Source of the DNA: Rubrivivax sp.
GTDB lineage: Bacteria > Pseudomonadota > Gammaproteobacteria > Burkholderiales > Burkholderiaceae_C
Direction of reading: 5' to 3'
NCBI GenBank assembly: GCA_027484825.1
Contig: JAIXSE010000021.1
Coordinates: 434,001 to 498,000, forward strand
DNA length: 64,000 nucleotides
Below the pieces are notes generated by a model. It had not been told where the DNA came from, ran no database searches, and saw only the letters and a program-made list of their open reading frames with translations. The position numbers and the translations under genes were made by a program. Each line of letters starts with the position of its first letter. Position 1 is the first letter of the stretch. Shown one piece after another: positions 49,384-58,475 of the stretch.

Positions 49384-51336
49384 ATGACTTTCATCCATTC
49401 CATGACCCATACGACCCCATTCATGCGCCCCCATCTCATTGCAATGGCGGCTTCACTGGCCTGTTGCAACGTCGCCGCCGCCCAGACCACGGACACCCCG
49501 AAGACATTGCAAACAGTGGTCATCGCCGGCCGCCCCATCATCGAAGACAACCGTACCGACGCATTCGGCAGTCTCTCCACCGAGGTGACCGCCTCGCAGA
49601 TTCGGGATCTGAATGCGCTCGACCTGTCTTCCGCGCTCAGGCGCACGCCGGGCGTGACGGTCTCGCGCTTTAATCCGGTGGGGTCGTTCGGAGGCGACGA
49701 AGGGGGAGCGGTCTTTGTGCGAGGCCTCGGGGCCAGTCGTCCGGGCAGTGAAATCAAGACCTACATCGACGGCATCCCGTTCTATATGGGCGTGTGGAAC
49801 CACCCACTGCTGGACCTGATCCCCGTGAACGGCATTGACCGCATCACCGTCCACAAAGGCCCACAGCCGCAGAGCTTCGGCAACACCTTCGCCGCCATTG
49901 ACGTGACGCCGCTTCGCGCTGCACGTGAGGGCCTCTCGGCCGATGGCCGATTGAGCGTGGGCAGTTTCTCGACCGTGGTGGAGCAGGCCAGCCTGCAGGT
50001 CCGCCAAGGCGACCTCGGTGTCGCCTTGGCCCAGGGTATGGCTCGTTCCGATGGCGCCCGCGCGGACGGCGACGGCAAGTTGTCCAACGTGCTCGGCCGC
50101 GTGGACTACCGGCTGACACCGCAGTGGTCGGTCGGCATGACCTTCCTGTTCGCCGACAACAAGGTGTCCGACCCCGGCGAAGTCGGCAATCCCGCCACCA
50201 AGACCGGCAAGTTCGACACCCGTGGGGGCTTCGCAGCCGTGTCGGTCTCGCATGAGCACGAGCGGGCTCGTGGATCGCTGCGGATCTACGACAACAGCGC
50301 CCGAAGCAACTGGCACGACAACCCTGCGCAGGCCGACATCCTCAGCAAGTCCCGGCTGAGCGGGCTGCGCTGGACGGAAACCATCCAACCCTGGACCGAT
50401 GGTGAGATCGCCGCCGGCCTTGATGTGGATCGCATGAGCGGCAGCGCGGCCTTCGGCGGTTTCACCGCGTTCGACGGCGTGTCCCTGCGCCTGACCTCGC
50501 CGCATGTGGCGCTGAGCCAGGCGGTGGACATTGGCGGCGGCTGGAAGGCCACGCCCTCGGCCGGCGTGCGCTTGTACGACCATAACGTTTACGGCCGCTC
50601 CAGCGCGCCGCATGCGGGCCTGGTGGTCGACCGCGGCGATTCGCTGTCGCTGCGCGTGAACGCAGCGCGCGGGGTGAACCACCCCGGGTTGGACGCTGCG
50701 CTGCTCAATGCCATCGTGCAGCCACTGGCTGGCGCTCCGACCAGTTGGCGCGACCTCCAGCCTGAGCGCATGGACCACGTGGAGGCTGGCGTGCGCTGGT
50801 CGCCGCAGCCGGGCAGCAGTCTCGACGTGGCCGTCTTCAACGACGAACTGAAGAACCGCTATGTGTTTGCCTTCCCACCCGCGGTGACGCAGCCCAGCTT
50901 CACCAACCTGGGTGACTACCGCGTGCAGGGTGCCGAGGTCTCGGTCCAGCAGGCCATCGGCAATGCGTGGTCGCTGTTCGGCGGCCTGACGCTGCTCGAC
51001 CCGAGCCGCAGCGATCTGCCTTATGCACCCAAGCGTGCGCTGTCGCTGGGGGTGAACTGGCAGCAAGGCCTGTGGCGCGTGAGTGCCGATGCGCAAGGGC
51101 AAAGCGAGATGTTCACGCTCAGCCGCACGCGCGCTGACGGGGCCACCAATACCGGCCGCGTGGGCGGCTTCGCCGTCGTCAATCTGCGTGCCGCCTATGC
51201 GCTGCCCCAACTGCTCGGGCCTCGCGGCGAGGTCTTCCTGGCGCTCGAAAACCTGGCTGACCGCCACTACGCCTACCGGCCCGGCTATCCCATGCCTGGC
51301 CGCTCCGCGCAAGTCGGCGTGAATGTGAGCCTGTGA
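49384..51336 (+). CDS. TonB-dependent outer-membrane receptor
   Basis: This 650-residue protein has a signal peptide (LIAMAASLACCNVAAAQ), a plug domain (TLQTVVIAGRPI, LRRTPGVTVSRFN, AVFVRGLGASRPGSEIKTYIDGIPFY, IDRITVHKGPQ) and a 22-strand-type beta-barrel ending in an aromatic-poor VGVNVSL. As first gene of the operon with thiocarboxylate biosynthesis genes and a copper-uptake-associated protein, it is the likely importer of the metal-loaded product, comparable with PdtK. Start is ATG 49384 or ATG 49402; no ribosome site decides it. Confidence 0.9.
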   Translation: MTFIHSMTHTTPFMRPHLIAMAASLACCNVAAAQTTDTPKTLQTVVIAGRPIIEDNRTDAFGSLSTEVTASQIRDLNALDLSSALRRTPGVTVSRFNPVGSFGGDEGGAVFVRGLGASRPGSEIKTYIDGIPFYMGVWNHPLLDLIPVNGIDRITVHKGPQPQSFGNTFAAIDVTPLRAAREGLSADGRLSVGSFSTVVEQASLQVRQGDLGVALAQGMARSDGARADGDGKLSNVLGRVDYRLTPQWSVGMTFLFADNKVSDPGEVGNPATKTGKFDTRGGFAAVSVSHEHERARGSLRIYDNSARSNWHDNPAQADILSKSRLSGLRWTETIQPWTDGEIAAGLDVDRMSGSAAFGGFTAFDGVSLRLTSPHVALSQAVDIGGGWKATPSAGVRLYDHNVYGRSSAPHAGLVVDRGDSLSLRVNAARGVNHPGLDAALLNAIVQPLAGAPTSWRDLQPERMDHVEAGVRWSPQPGSSLDVAVFNDELKNRYVFAFPPAVTQPSFTNLGDYRVQGAEVSVQQAIGNAWSLFGGLTLLDPSRSDLPYAPKRALSLGVNWQQGLWRVSADAQGQSEMFTLSRTRADGATNTGRVGGFAVVNLRAAYALPQLLGPRGEVFLALENLADRHYAYRPGYPMPGRSAQVGVNVSL

Positions 51337-51369
51337 CCCAGACCCCACCCCCTCATGAGGAGCCTTCAC

Positions 51370-51846
51370 ATGTCAACGATTCACCGCTGGGTCCGTGGGG
51401 CCGTTGCCGCGGCCACATTGGCCTGCAGCGCCTTGCACGCCATTGCCGCTGAGCCGGCCGACGAAGCCTCGATTCGGCAAGTGATTCTTTCCACGTGGGA
51501 CAAGCCGGACGCGCGCGTCGAGGTGGGCCCCGTGGTCGTGGTCGGCAACCACGCCGTGGCCGGGTGGACGCAGGGACAGCGCGGGGGCCGCGCCTTGATG
51601 GCGCGCAACGCGGCCGGCCACTGGGCCGTGGCCGCCTGCGGCGGCGACGGACTGAAGTCTGCGAAGACGCTGGAATCCACCGGCATGGCCCCCGCGCAAG
51701 CCAGGCAGCTCAGTGCGTCGGTCGCCAAAGCCGAGGCTGACGTGGCGCCCGCACGTCGAGCGCTGTTCTCCACGTTCGATGGCCTGCTGCGTATGAACGA
51801 GGGGGATGCGCACACCGGCCACGCAGCGTCGGGAGCCAAGCCATGA
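51370..51846 (+). CDS. Copper uptake system-associated protein
   Basis: This 158-residue exported protein has a signal peptide (AVAAATLACSALHAIAAE) and a compact domain: SIRQVILSTWDKPDARVEVGPVVVV, HAVAGWTQGQRGGRALMAR and CGGDGLKSAKTLESTGM. I recognise the family that NCBI annotates as copper uptake system-associated. It is probably periplasmic. AGGAG before ATG 51370 sets the start. Its stop overlaps the MoeZ-like gene by four bases, binding copper handling to the biosynthetic genes. Confidence 0.72.
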   Translation: MSTIHRWVRGAVAAATLACSALHAIAAEPADEASIRQVILSTWDKPDARVEVGPVVVVGNHAVAGWTQGQRGGRALMARNAAGHWAVAACGGDGLKSAKTLESTGMAPAQARQLSASVAKAEADVAPARRALFSTFDGLLRMNEGDAHTGHAASGAKP

Positions 51847-53006
51847 AGCTGCCGCCGCTGGTGCCTCCACGGGCGGAGTTGGGGGCCGAGGAGATCGCCC
51901 GCTACAGCCGCCACCTGCTGCTGCCGGAGCTCGGGCTTGAGGGCCAACGCCGCCTCAAGAGCGCCCGCGTGCTCGTGATCGGCGCCGGCGGCCTGGGCTC
52001 GCCGGTGCTGCTGTACCTGGCTGCAGCAGGCATCGGCCGCATCGGCATCGTCGAGTTCGACGTGGTGGAGTCGTCCAACCTGCAGCGGCAGGTCATCCAC
52101 GGCATGTCGAGCCTGGGACATGCCAAGGCTGACAGCGCCGCGCATGCCATCCACGAGCTCAACCCCTTCGTGGACGTGCGGCTGCACCGTGAGCGGCTGG
52201 AAGCCCACAACGCGCTGGCCGTTCTCGACGGCTACGACCTGGTCATCGACGGAAGCGACAACTTCGCCACGCGCTACCTCGTCAACGACGCCTGCGTGCT
52301 GGCCGGTAGACCCTACGTGTGGGGCTCGATCTACCGCTTCGAAGGCCAGGCCTCGGTGTTCTGGGAAGACGCGCCTGGGGGCGTTGGCTTGAACTACCGC
52401 GACCTCTATCCCGAGCCACCGCCGCCGGCGCTGGCGCCGTCCTGCGCCGAGGGGGGCGTGCTGGGCGTGTTGTGCGCGGCCATCGGCTCGGTCATGGCGA
52501 CCGAGGCGGTCAAGCTGATTGCGGGCCTGGGCGACTCGCTGCTCGGGCGACTGATGGTCTACGACGCGCTGGACATGAGCTGGCGCAGTCTGCCGATCCG
52601 CCGCGAGAAGCTGCGCACGCCGATCACCGGGCTCATCGACTACCCGGCATTTTGTGGGCTGCACCCGGTCGAGGCCGACGACGTGCCCATCCTGACAGCC
52701 CACGCGCTGAAGGCGCTGCTCGACAGCGAAGGGCCGCCCGTGCTGATCGACGTGCGTGAAGCGTCGGAACGCGCCATTGCCTGCATTCCCGGCGCGCGGC
52801 ACATCCCCAAGGGCGCGCTGGCCGAGGATGCCTGGCTCGCCAGCCTGCCCAAGGACACGCCCCTGGTGCTGCATTGCAAGTCGGGCGCGCGCTCGAAGCA
52901 GGCGCTGCTGGCCTTGCGCGAGCGCGGCTTTGCCCAGGTGAGCCATCTCGATGGCGGCATCCTGGCGTGGATTGACCAGGTGGATGCCTCGCTGCCCCGC
53001 TACTGA
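51843..53006 (+). CDS. MoeZ-type E1-like adenylyltransferase/sulfurtransferase
   Basis: This 387-residue protein adenylates the C-terminus of a ThiS-like carrier and transfers sulfur to it. It has a ThiF/MoeB domain (ARVLVIGAGGLGSPV with GAGGLGS at 47-53, VIDGSDNFATRYLVND, PSCAEGGVLGVLC) and a C-terminal rhodanese domain with C345 in LHCKSGARSKQ. The region LNYRDLYPEPPPP lacks the first zinc Cys pair, as in MoeZ rather than MoeB. The same architecture occurs in PdtF (pyridine dithiocarboxylate) and QbsC (thioquinolobactin). JAMM protease and carrier genes follow at once. Confidence 0.92.
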   Translation: MKLPPLVPPRAELGAEEIARYSRHLLLPELGLEGQRRLKSARVLVIGAGGLGSPVLLYLAAAGIGRIGIVEFDVVESSNLQRQVIHGMSSLGHAKADSAAHAIHELNPFVDVRLHRERLEAHNALAVLDGYDLVIDGSDNFATRYLVNDACVLAGRPYVWGSIYRFEGQASVFWEDAPGGVGLNYRDLYPEPPPPALAPSCAEGGVLGVLCAAIGSVMATEAVKLIAGLGDSLLGRLMVYDALDMSWRSLPIRREKLRTPITGLIDYPAFCGLHPVEADDVPILTAHALKALLDSEGPPVLIDVREASERAIACIPGARHIPKGALAEDAWLASLPKDTPLVLHCKSGARSKQALLALRERGFAQVSHLDGGILAWIDQVDASLPRY

Positions 53007-53015
53007 GGAGACCCC

Positions 53016-53432
53016 ATGCTCTTGCTCACGCCCGAACTGGCCGATGCGGTGACGCGTCACGCATTGGCCGAGCATCCCCTCGAAGCCTGCGGGTTGATGG
53101 CCGGCCCGGCCGGGGGAACGCCTACACGCCATGTTCCGCTTCAAAACACGGCGCGCGCCAGCGACGCCTTCCGCTTCGACGCCCGCGAGCAGTTGGCCGT
53201 GTGGCGCGAGCTGGAAGCGCGCAACGAAGTGCCGCGCGTGCTCTACCACTCTCACACCGCATCGCGCGCCTACCCGAGCCGTGACGATGTGGCGTTCGCC
53301 GCCGACCCCACTGCGCACTACCTCATCGTTTCCACGGCTGACCGCACCAACCCAGAACTGCGCAGCTATCGAATCGTAGGGGGCCATGTCATCGAAGAGA
53401 CCGTGGTCGTCGCCGGTCCCGCTTCACGTTGA
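53016..53432 (+). CDS. JAMM (M67) metalloprotease for sulfur-carrier maturation
   Basis: This 138-residue protein carries the complete JAMM zinc motif: E23 in LEACG and H78-S-H80 followed by seven residues, S88 and D91 (YHSHTASRAYPSRDD). In thioquinolobactin synthesis the homologue QbsD removes residues after the Gly-Gly of the carrier QbsE. The carrier gene here follows within 14 bp and does have extra residues after Gly-Gly, so the same maturation is likely. Ribosome site GAGGAGA. Confidence 0.92.
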   Translation: MLLLTPELADAVTRHALAEHPLEACGLMAGPAGGTPTRHVPLQNTARASDAFRFDAREQLAVWRELEARNEVPRVLYHSHTASRAYPSRDDVAFAADPTAHYLIVSTADRTNPELRSYRIVGGHVIEETVVVAGPASR

Positions 53433-53445
53433 AGGAGTCTTGCCG

Positions 53446-53736
53446 ATGTCCATCACTGTTCACATCCCCACGCTGCTGCGCGCTCTCACGCAGGACCGCA
53501 AGCGCGTCGAAGGCACCGGTCGCACCGTGCTCGAAGTCATCGAGTCCATTGACCGCCAGCATCCCGGCCTGAAAGACCGGCTGGTCAACGAGGGTCGTGC
53601 GCACCGCTTCATGAACCTCTACGTCAATGACGACGACATCCGCTTCGCCGACGATCTGGCCACGCCGGTGAAGGCCGGCGACACGCTGACCATCCTTCCC
53701 GCGGTGGCCGGAGGCGCCGGAGCGCCCGCATGTTGA
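53446..53736 (+). CDS. ThiS/MoaD-like sulfur carrier proprotein
   Basis: This 96-residue ubiquitin-like protein (ITVHIPTLLRAL, then LVNEGRAHRFMNLYVNDDDIRF and GDTLTILPAVAGG) ends in Gly89-Gly90 followed by AGAPAC. The six extra residues block the Gly-Gly and must be cut off before adenylation, which fits the JAMM protease upstream. After cleavage it would carry a C-terminal thiocarboxylate as sulfur donor. AAGGAG, nine bases upstream, fixes ATG 53446. Its stop overlaps the CaiB-like gene by seven bases. Confidence 0.9.
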   Translation: MSITVHIPTLLRALTQDRKRVEGTGRTVLEVIESIDRQHPGLKDRLVNEGRAHRFMNLYVNDDDIRFADDLATPVKAGDTLTILPAVAGGAGAPAC

Positions 53737-55613
53737 CGGCTTGGCTTGCGCGATGCGCGCTTGCCGGGCTGCCGGAGCAGGCGCCGTCAGGGTTCGAGCC
53801 ATTGGCTCGGTCGCTGCGGTATCAGGCGTCGCGGCTGGGGCTCACGCTGGAAGGGGCGCCGCCGCCGAAAGCCGTGCGCCGCACCGGGAACCCGGGCTGC
53901 TTGAGCTTCGACTTCATCGTGCCCGGCGCAGGCGCCATACCGATCGGGATCGATGCCTGGGCCGATGGTGGCAAAGCGCCGGCCAGCGAGTTCCTGATAC
54001 AGGCAGCCAGCGGGCTGATGGCGGTGCATGGCCGCTCCAGCGGCGGCAGCCGGGCGCTGGGCGTGGACTTCGTGTCCACCGCCGGCGCGGCACTGGCGCT
54101 GCAGGGGGCGATGGCCGCCGCGCTGGGCCGATTGCGCGGCGCCGCCGTGGCACGGGTCCATCTGTCGCTGGCCGGCGCGGCGCTGCTGGGCATCGGGCAG
54201 TACATTGCCGGCGCCACCGCCCCCGAGATGCCTGAACGCATTCCCCCGGGCAGTGGATCACCGCTGGACCGGCCGCCGTTCGTGTCGTCCGACGGCATCG
54301 TGTTCGAGCTGGAGTCGCTGGACGCCGCGCCGTGGCGCCAGCTGTGGTCAGGCCTGGGCGTGGATGCGTCCTTGGCCGCGCAAGGCTGGAAGGGCTTCCT
54401 GCTGCGCTATGCCAAGGCGACCTCGCCCATCCCGGCCGAGATGATGCAACGCCTGGCGGCCTTGCCGTATGCCGACATCGCCGCGCGTTGCGCCCAGGCC
54501 GGTGTATTCATCTGCCCGGTGCGAACGCTGGCCGAGCGCTCGCGCGATGCCAGCGCCTCCAGCCTGTGGAACCAAGGACCCTGGCGTTTCGCCGCCGCGC
54601 CTGGCGCCCCCGCGGTGCGGCCCGGCTTGCCGCCAGATGCGCTGCCTCTGAGCGGCTTGACCGTCGTTGAATCGTGCCGCCGCATCCAGGGCCCGCTGGC
54701 CGGTCACCTTCTGGCCATGATGGGCGCGACGGTGATCCGCATCGAGCCCCCGGGCGGGGACGCGCTGCGCGGCATGCCGCCGATGGCCGGCGACGTGTCG
54801 GCACGCTTTGATGCGTTGAACCGATGCAAGACCGTGCGCGAGATCGACATCAAATCCGCGGCCGGGCGAGACGCCGTGCTCGAACTGTGCCGCGACGCCG
54901 ATGTGTTCCTGCACAACTGGGCGCCGGGCAAGGCGGCCGATCTGGGGCTGGACGACGCAGACCTGTCGCGCGTGAATCCGGGCCTGGTGTATGCCTACGC
55001 GGGAGGCTGGATCGACGGGGATGAACCCGACTTGCCGGGTACCGACTTCACGGCGCAGGCGTACTCGGGGGTCGCTGACCTCATCTCGCGCGCCAACGGC
55101 ACGCGTGGCGGGTCACTGTTGACCGTGCTCGATGTGCTGGGCGGCATCGTCGCGGCACAGGGCGTCACCGCCGCGCTGCTGCGCCGGGCCTTGCAGCCCT
55201 CGCGCTGCCGTGTGGATACCTCGCTGCTGGGGGCGGCCTCGCTGCTGTGCGAACGCGAGCTTCAGGCTTGCTGGACGGAGGGCGGCGCTGCCGAGCGTGC
55301 CACGCTGCAGGCGGTGCTCCCCGCCAAGGACGGGCGCCTGGCCATCGATTGCGCCGATGCTTCAGCACTGCGTCGCCTGGCCGAAGTGGTGGGCCTGCCC
55401 GGGTCAGCCGCGACGCAGGAGGTTCGCGGCGCGCTGACTGCATGGCTGGCCCCCCGCGCCATGCATGACGCCGTTTCGCTCCTCGCCGCTGTCGGCGTGC
55501 CTGCCGTGGCCGTCAGCGAAGACCTCGCCACCCTGTCCGGACACCCCGCGCTGGCCCGTGCGCTGCGGTCAGCTGGATACACCCACGTCGAATCTCCCTG
55601 GAGTTGGTCATGA
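53730..55613 (+). CDS. CaiB-like family III CoA-transferase, duplicated, N-half degenerate
   Basis: This 627-residue protein consists of two type III CoA-transferase-like halves. In the second half PGTDFTAQAYSGVADLI keeps the likely nucleophile D439, with LSGLTVVESCRRIQGPLAGHLLAMMGATVIRIEPP as the typical domain start. In the first half the same place reads ASEFLIQAASGLMAVHG, with Glu at 87 instead of Asp, suggesting loss of catalysis there. Homologues PdtI and QbsK occur in thiocarboxylate clusters, with role unclear (acyl transfer between CoA or carrier). It overlaps both neighbours (7 and 4 bases). Confidence 0.88.
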   Translation: MLTAWLARCALAGLPEQAPSGFEPLARSLRYQASRLGLTLEGAPPPKAVRRTGNPGCLSFDFIVPGAGAIPIGIDAWADGGKAPASEFLIQAASGLMAVHGRSSGGSRALGVDFVSTAGAALALQGAMAAALGRLRGAAVARVHLSLAGAALLGIGQYIAGATAPEMPERIPPGSGSPLDRPPFVSSDGIVFELESLDAAPWRQLWSGLGVDASLAAQGWKGFLLRYAKATSPIPAEMMQRLAALPYADIAARCAQAGVFICPVRTLAERSRDASASSLWNQGPWRFAAAPGAPAVRPGLPPDALPLSGLTVVESCRRIQGPLAGHLLAMMGATVIRIEPPGGDALRGMPPMAGDVSARFDALNRCKTVREIDIKSAAGRDAVLELCRDADVFLHNWAPGKAADLGLDDADLSRVNPGLVYAYAGGWIDGDEPDLPGTDFTAQAYSGVADLISRANGTRGGSLLTVLDVLGGIVAAQGVTAALLRRALQPSRCRVDTSLLGAASLLCERELQACWTEGGAAERATLQAVLPAKDGRLAIDCADASALRRLAEVVGLPGSAATQEVRGALTAWLAPRAMHDAVSLLAAVGVPAVAVSEDLATLSGHPALARALRSAGYTHVESPWSWS

Positions 55614-57283
55614 ACGCATCCGGCCTCATTGATCTGGTTCCCTCCACCCTGCGCCGCGAATGGAGCCGGCTCGGGTGGTACCCCGATCGCTCGGTGTACG
55701 ACCTGTTCGCCCAGCACGCGCGGCGCCATCCCGACAAGGCCGCCGTGGTGGCGCCGACGGGATCCGTGAGCTACGCCCTGCTGCTGGACGCCGCGCATCG
55801 CCTCGCGGCCAGCCTGCGCGCACGCGGCATCGTCGAAGGCGATGTGGTGGCCTATCAGCTAGGCAACTCGTGGCGCAGTTGCGCGATCGACCTGGCCGTG
55901 GCGGCCCTGGGGGCGGTGGTCGCGCCGCTGCCCCCCGGGCGCGGACGGCTGGACCTGGAATCGCTGCTGCGACGCTGCCAGGCGCGTGGCGTCATCCTTG
56001 CCTCGTCCCAAGGCGATGGCGACCCGTGCGACCCGTGCGATCCGTGCCAAGTGGTCGAGTCGCTGCGTCCCACGCTGCTGTCGCTGCGCGTGCTGGTGGC
56101 CGACGGTGCGCCGCGCCCGGGCTGGCACTCGCTGGACGCGATGCTTGACGCCGCGCCAATCGCCGCGACGGCGCTGCCCGCGATTGACCCTGATGCGCCG
56201 GTGCGCCTGCTGGTGTCGTCGGGGACCGAGTCCGAGCCGAAGCTGGTGGCCTACTCGCACAACGCGCTTCTGGGCGGGCGCGGGCGCTTCCTGCAGAGGC
56301 TGCATCCCGACCGCGAAGGCTTTCGTGGGCTCTACCTCGTGCCGCTGGGTTCGTCGTTCGGCTCCACGGCCACTTTCGGCGTGCTGTCGTGGCTGGGGGG
56401 CTCCATTGCGCTCTTGCCGCGCTTCGAACCGGCACTCGCGATTGAGGCCATCGAGACGCTACGCCCCACGCACGTTCTAGGCGTGCCCACCATGCTGCAG
56501 CGCATGGCGGCCGACCCGCGGCTGGCGGGCGTCGACAAATCCAGCCTGAAGGCCGTGGTCAGCGGCGGCTCGGTGATCGACGAGGCCAGCATCCACCGCT
56601 GCGTGCAGGCCTTCGGCTGCGGCTTCATCAGCCTGTACGGGTCTGCCGACGGCGTGAATTGCCACAACACGCTCGATGAGCCCTTGGACCTGGTGCTGCG
56701 CAGCGTGGGTCGGCCCAACGACAGCGTGTGTGCCATTCGCATCATCGACGAAGCGGGCCGCGAAGTGCCGGCGGGTGACATCGGAGAGATCACCGCGCGC
56801 GGGCCCTTGAGTCCGATGCAGTATGTCAATGCGCCGGAACTGGACCGCCGCTATCGCGACTCCGAAGGGTGGGTGTTGACTGGCGACCTTGGCCGCATCG
56901 ATGCCGACGGCTGCCTGGTACTCACCGGGCGCAAGAAGGACATCATCATCCGCGGCGGTGCCAACATCAGCACGGTGCAGGTCGAGACGCTGGCTACCAC
57001 CCATCCCGACGTGGTGAGTGCCGCCTGTATACCGGTGCCCGACGCCGACCTGGGCCAGCGCCTGTGCCTTTGCCTGACCTTGCGAGAGGGCGTGGAGCGG
57101 CCCAGTCTGGCCGAGTTCAATGCGCACCTTCGCGAGCAAGGGCTCGAAATCAACAAGCTGCCCGAGTACCTGCGTTATTGCCGGCAACTGCCGCTGAGCC
57201 CCGCCGGCAAGGTGGACAAGAAGGCGCTGGCCGCCGACGTGGCCGCGCTGGGCAGCGGCCCGGGTTTCCGCATGAGCGTCTGA
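55610..57283 (+). CDS. AMP-dependent acyl ligase
   Basis: This 557-residue ANL-family enzyme activates a carboxylic acid with ATP. Visible motifs are the P-loop-like LLVSSGTESEPKL (near residue 201), SLYGSADG, TGDLGRIDADGCLVLTGRKKDIIIRGG (near 423) and the catalytic Lys in LSPAGKVDKKA (near 534). In the pdt and qbs pathways the corresponding ligase (PdtJ, QbsL) forms the acyl-adenylate that receives sulfur from the carrier. No fused methyltransferase domain is present, unlike QbsL. ATG 55610 overlaps the previous stop (ATGA). Confidence 0.92.
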   Translation: MNASGLIDLVPSTLRREWSRLGWYPDRSVYDLFAQHARRHPDKAAVVAPTGSVSYALLLDAAHRLAASLRARGIVEGDVVAYQLGNSWRSCAIDLAVAALGAVVAPLPPGRGRLDLESLLRRCQARGVILASSQGDGDPCDPCDPCQVVESLRPTLLSLRVLVADGAPRPGWHSLDAMLDAAPIAATALPAIDPDAPVRLLVSSGTESEPKLVAYSHNALLGGRGRFLQRLHPDREGFRGLYLVPLGSSFGSTATFGVLSWLGGSIALLPRFEPALAIEAIETLRPTHVLGVPTMLQRMAADPRLAGVDKSSLKAVVSGGSVIDEASIHRCVQAFGCGFISLYGSADGVNCHNTLDEPLDLVLRSVGRPNDSVCAIRIIDEAGREVPAGDIGEITARGPLSPMQYVNAPELDRRYRDSEGWVLTGDLGRIDADGCLVLTGRKKDIIIRGGANISTVQVETLATTHPDVVSAACIPVPDADLGQRLCLCLTLREGVERPSLAEFNAHLREQGLEINKLPEYLRYCRQLPLSPAGKVDKKALAADVAALGSGPGFRMSV

Positions 57284-57297
57284 AGGAGGAACCTTCC

Positions 57298-58464
57298 ATG
57301 CAATCGCCATTGATCGCCTCGGACCTGTCCAGCCGCGTCCGCGCATGGCTGGATGCGCACATCGTTCCCGCCGAAGCCGTGCTGGACAGTGAGGGCGCCG
57401 CAGCCACAGGCAAAGCCGATGAACTGATCGCCGCCGCGCGGCGCGCCGAACTGTGGGGCCTGTTCTACCCTGGCGCCTGGGGCGGCCGCATCGACAGGCT
57501 GACCGACTATGTGCCCGTGGCCGAAGAGGAGGGCCGCTCCGAGCATGGTCCCATGATCTTCGGTAGCGAAGCCGTCATCGACGCGCACATGCTGGATCGG
57601 CACGGCAGCGCCGCGGTGAAGGAACGCTACCTCGCGCCGCTGGCGGCGGGGCTCGCCACACCCGCCTACGGAATGTCCGAGCCAGGGAGCATCGGCTCCA
57701 TCCCCTCGACCATCCAGACCTCGGCGGTGCTCGAAGACGGCCATTGGCGCATCGACGGCCGCAAATGGTTCATCTGTCGCGCCGGCCGCGCCGCATTCGT
57801 CACCGTGGTGGCGCGCACACGGCCTGACGCACCTGCGGACGACGCGCTGTCCATGATCATCGTGCCCACCGACACGCCCGGATTCAGGGTGGAGCGCGAA
57901 CTCGACGTGTTTGGCCGGCACCAGGGCCAGTGCGAAATCTCGTTCACGAACGTGCGCGTGCCGGCCCACCACGTGTTGGGACGCCCGCACGCGGGCATGG
58001 GTTTGATGCGCGAGCGTCTGGTGCTGGGCCGTCTGGTGCGTGCGAGCCACTGGCTGGGCCTGGGGCAGCGCTGCTTCGACCTCATGGTGGAACGCATTCG
58101 CTCGCCGCGCGGCGAATTGGCGGCGTTGGCGGACAAGCAGTTGATGCGCCAGCACGTCTTCGAGGCGCATCTGTCGCTGGCGAGTGCCCGCGCCCTGGTG
58201 CGCGCCGCGGCGGAGGACTTCGACGCCGGTCGGCGCTGCGACGTGTCGGCCAACCTCGCCAAGGTGGCTGCGGCCCGGGCGCTCAACCGCTGCGCCGATT
58301 CGGCCGTGCAGGTCTACGGCGCCGAGGGGGTGTGCGCCGCGCTCTCGCCGCTGGCCGGCATCTACCGCGCCGCGCGTGCCGCACGCATTCTCGATGGCAC
58401 CGACGAAGCGCTCATCAACTCGGTCGGCAGGCAATTGGTCGGCATCGACGTCACCGCGCCTTGA
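57298..58464 (+). CDS. Acyl-CoA dehydrogenase family protein
   Basis: This 388-residue flavoprotein has the acyl-CoA dehydrogenase layout: N-terminal helices, AYGMSEPGSIGS and RIDGRKWFICRAGRAAFVTVVAR (FAD region), VPAHHVLGRPHAGM, and C-terminal helices with VQVYGAEGVCAALSPLAGIYRAARAARILDGTDE. The DGTDE end fits the usual catalytic region. It follows the ligase by 14 bp with a strong ribosome site (AAGGAGGA). Its homologue in pdt is PdtL. It may desaturate or oxidise the aromatic precursor; the substrate is not known. Confidence 0.9.
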   Translation: MQSPLIASDLSSRVRAWLDAHIVPAEAVLDSEGAAATGKADELIAAARRAELWGLFYPGAWGGRIDRLTDYVPVAEEEGRSEHGPMIFGSEAVIDAHMLDRHGSAAVKERYLAPLAAGLATPAYGMSEPGSIGSIPSTIQTSAVLEDGHWRIDGRKWFICRAGRAAFVTVVARTRPDAPADDALSMIIVPTDTPGFRVERELDVFGRHQGQCEISFTNVRVPAHHVLGRPHAGMGLMRERLVLGRLVRASHWLGLGQRCFDLMVERIRSPRGELAALADKQLMRQHVFEAHLSLASARALVRAAAEDFDAGRRCDVSANLAKVAAARALNRCADSAVQVYGAEGVCAALSPLAGIYRAARAARILDGTDEALINSVGRQLVGIDVTAP

Positions 58465-58475
58465 GGAATGCAACC

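Noticed and set aside
49235-49387. Small membrane protein gene of 50 codons
   Set aside because: One hydrophobic helix is plausible but there is no ribosome site and the end overlaps the TonB receptor start; kept only as a note in the gap entry.
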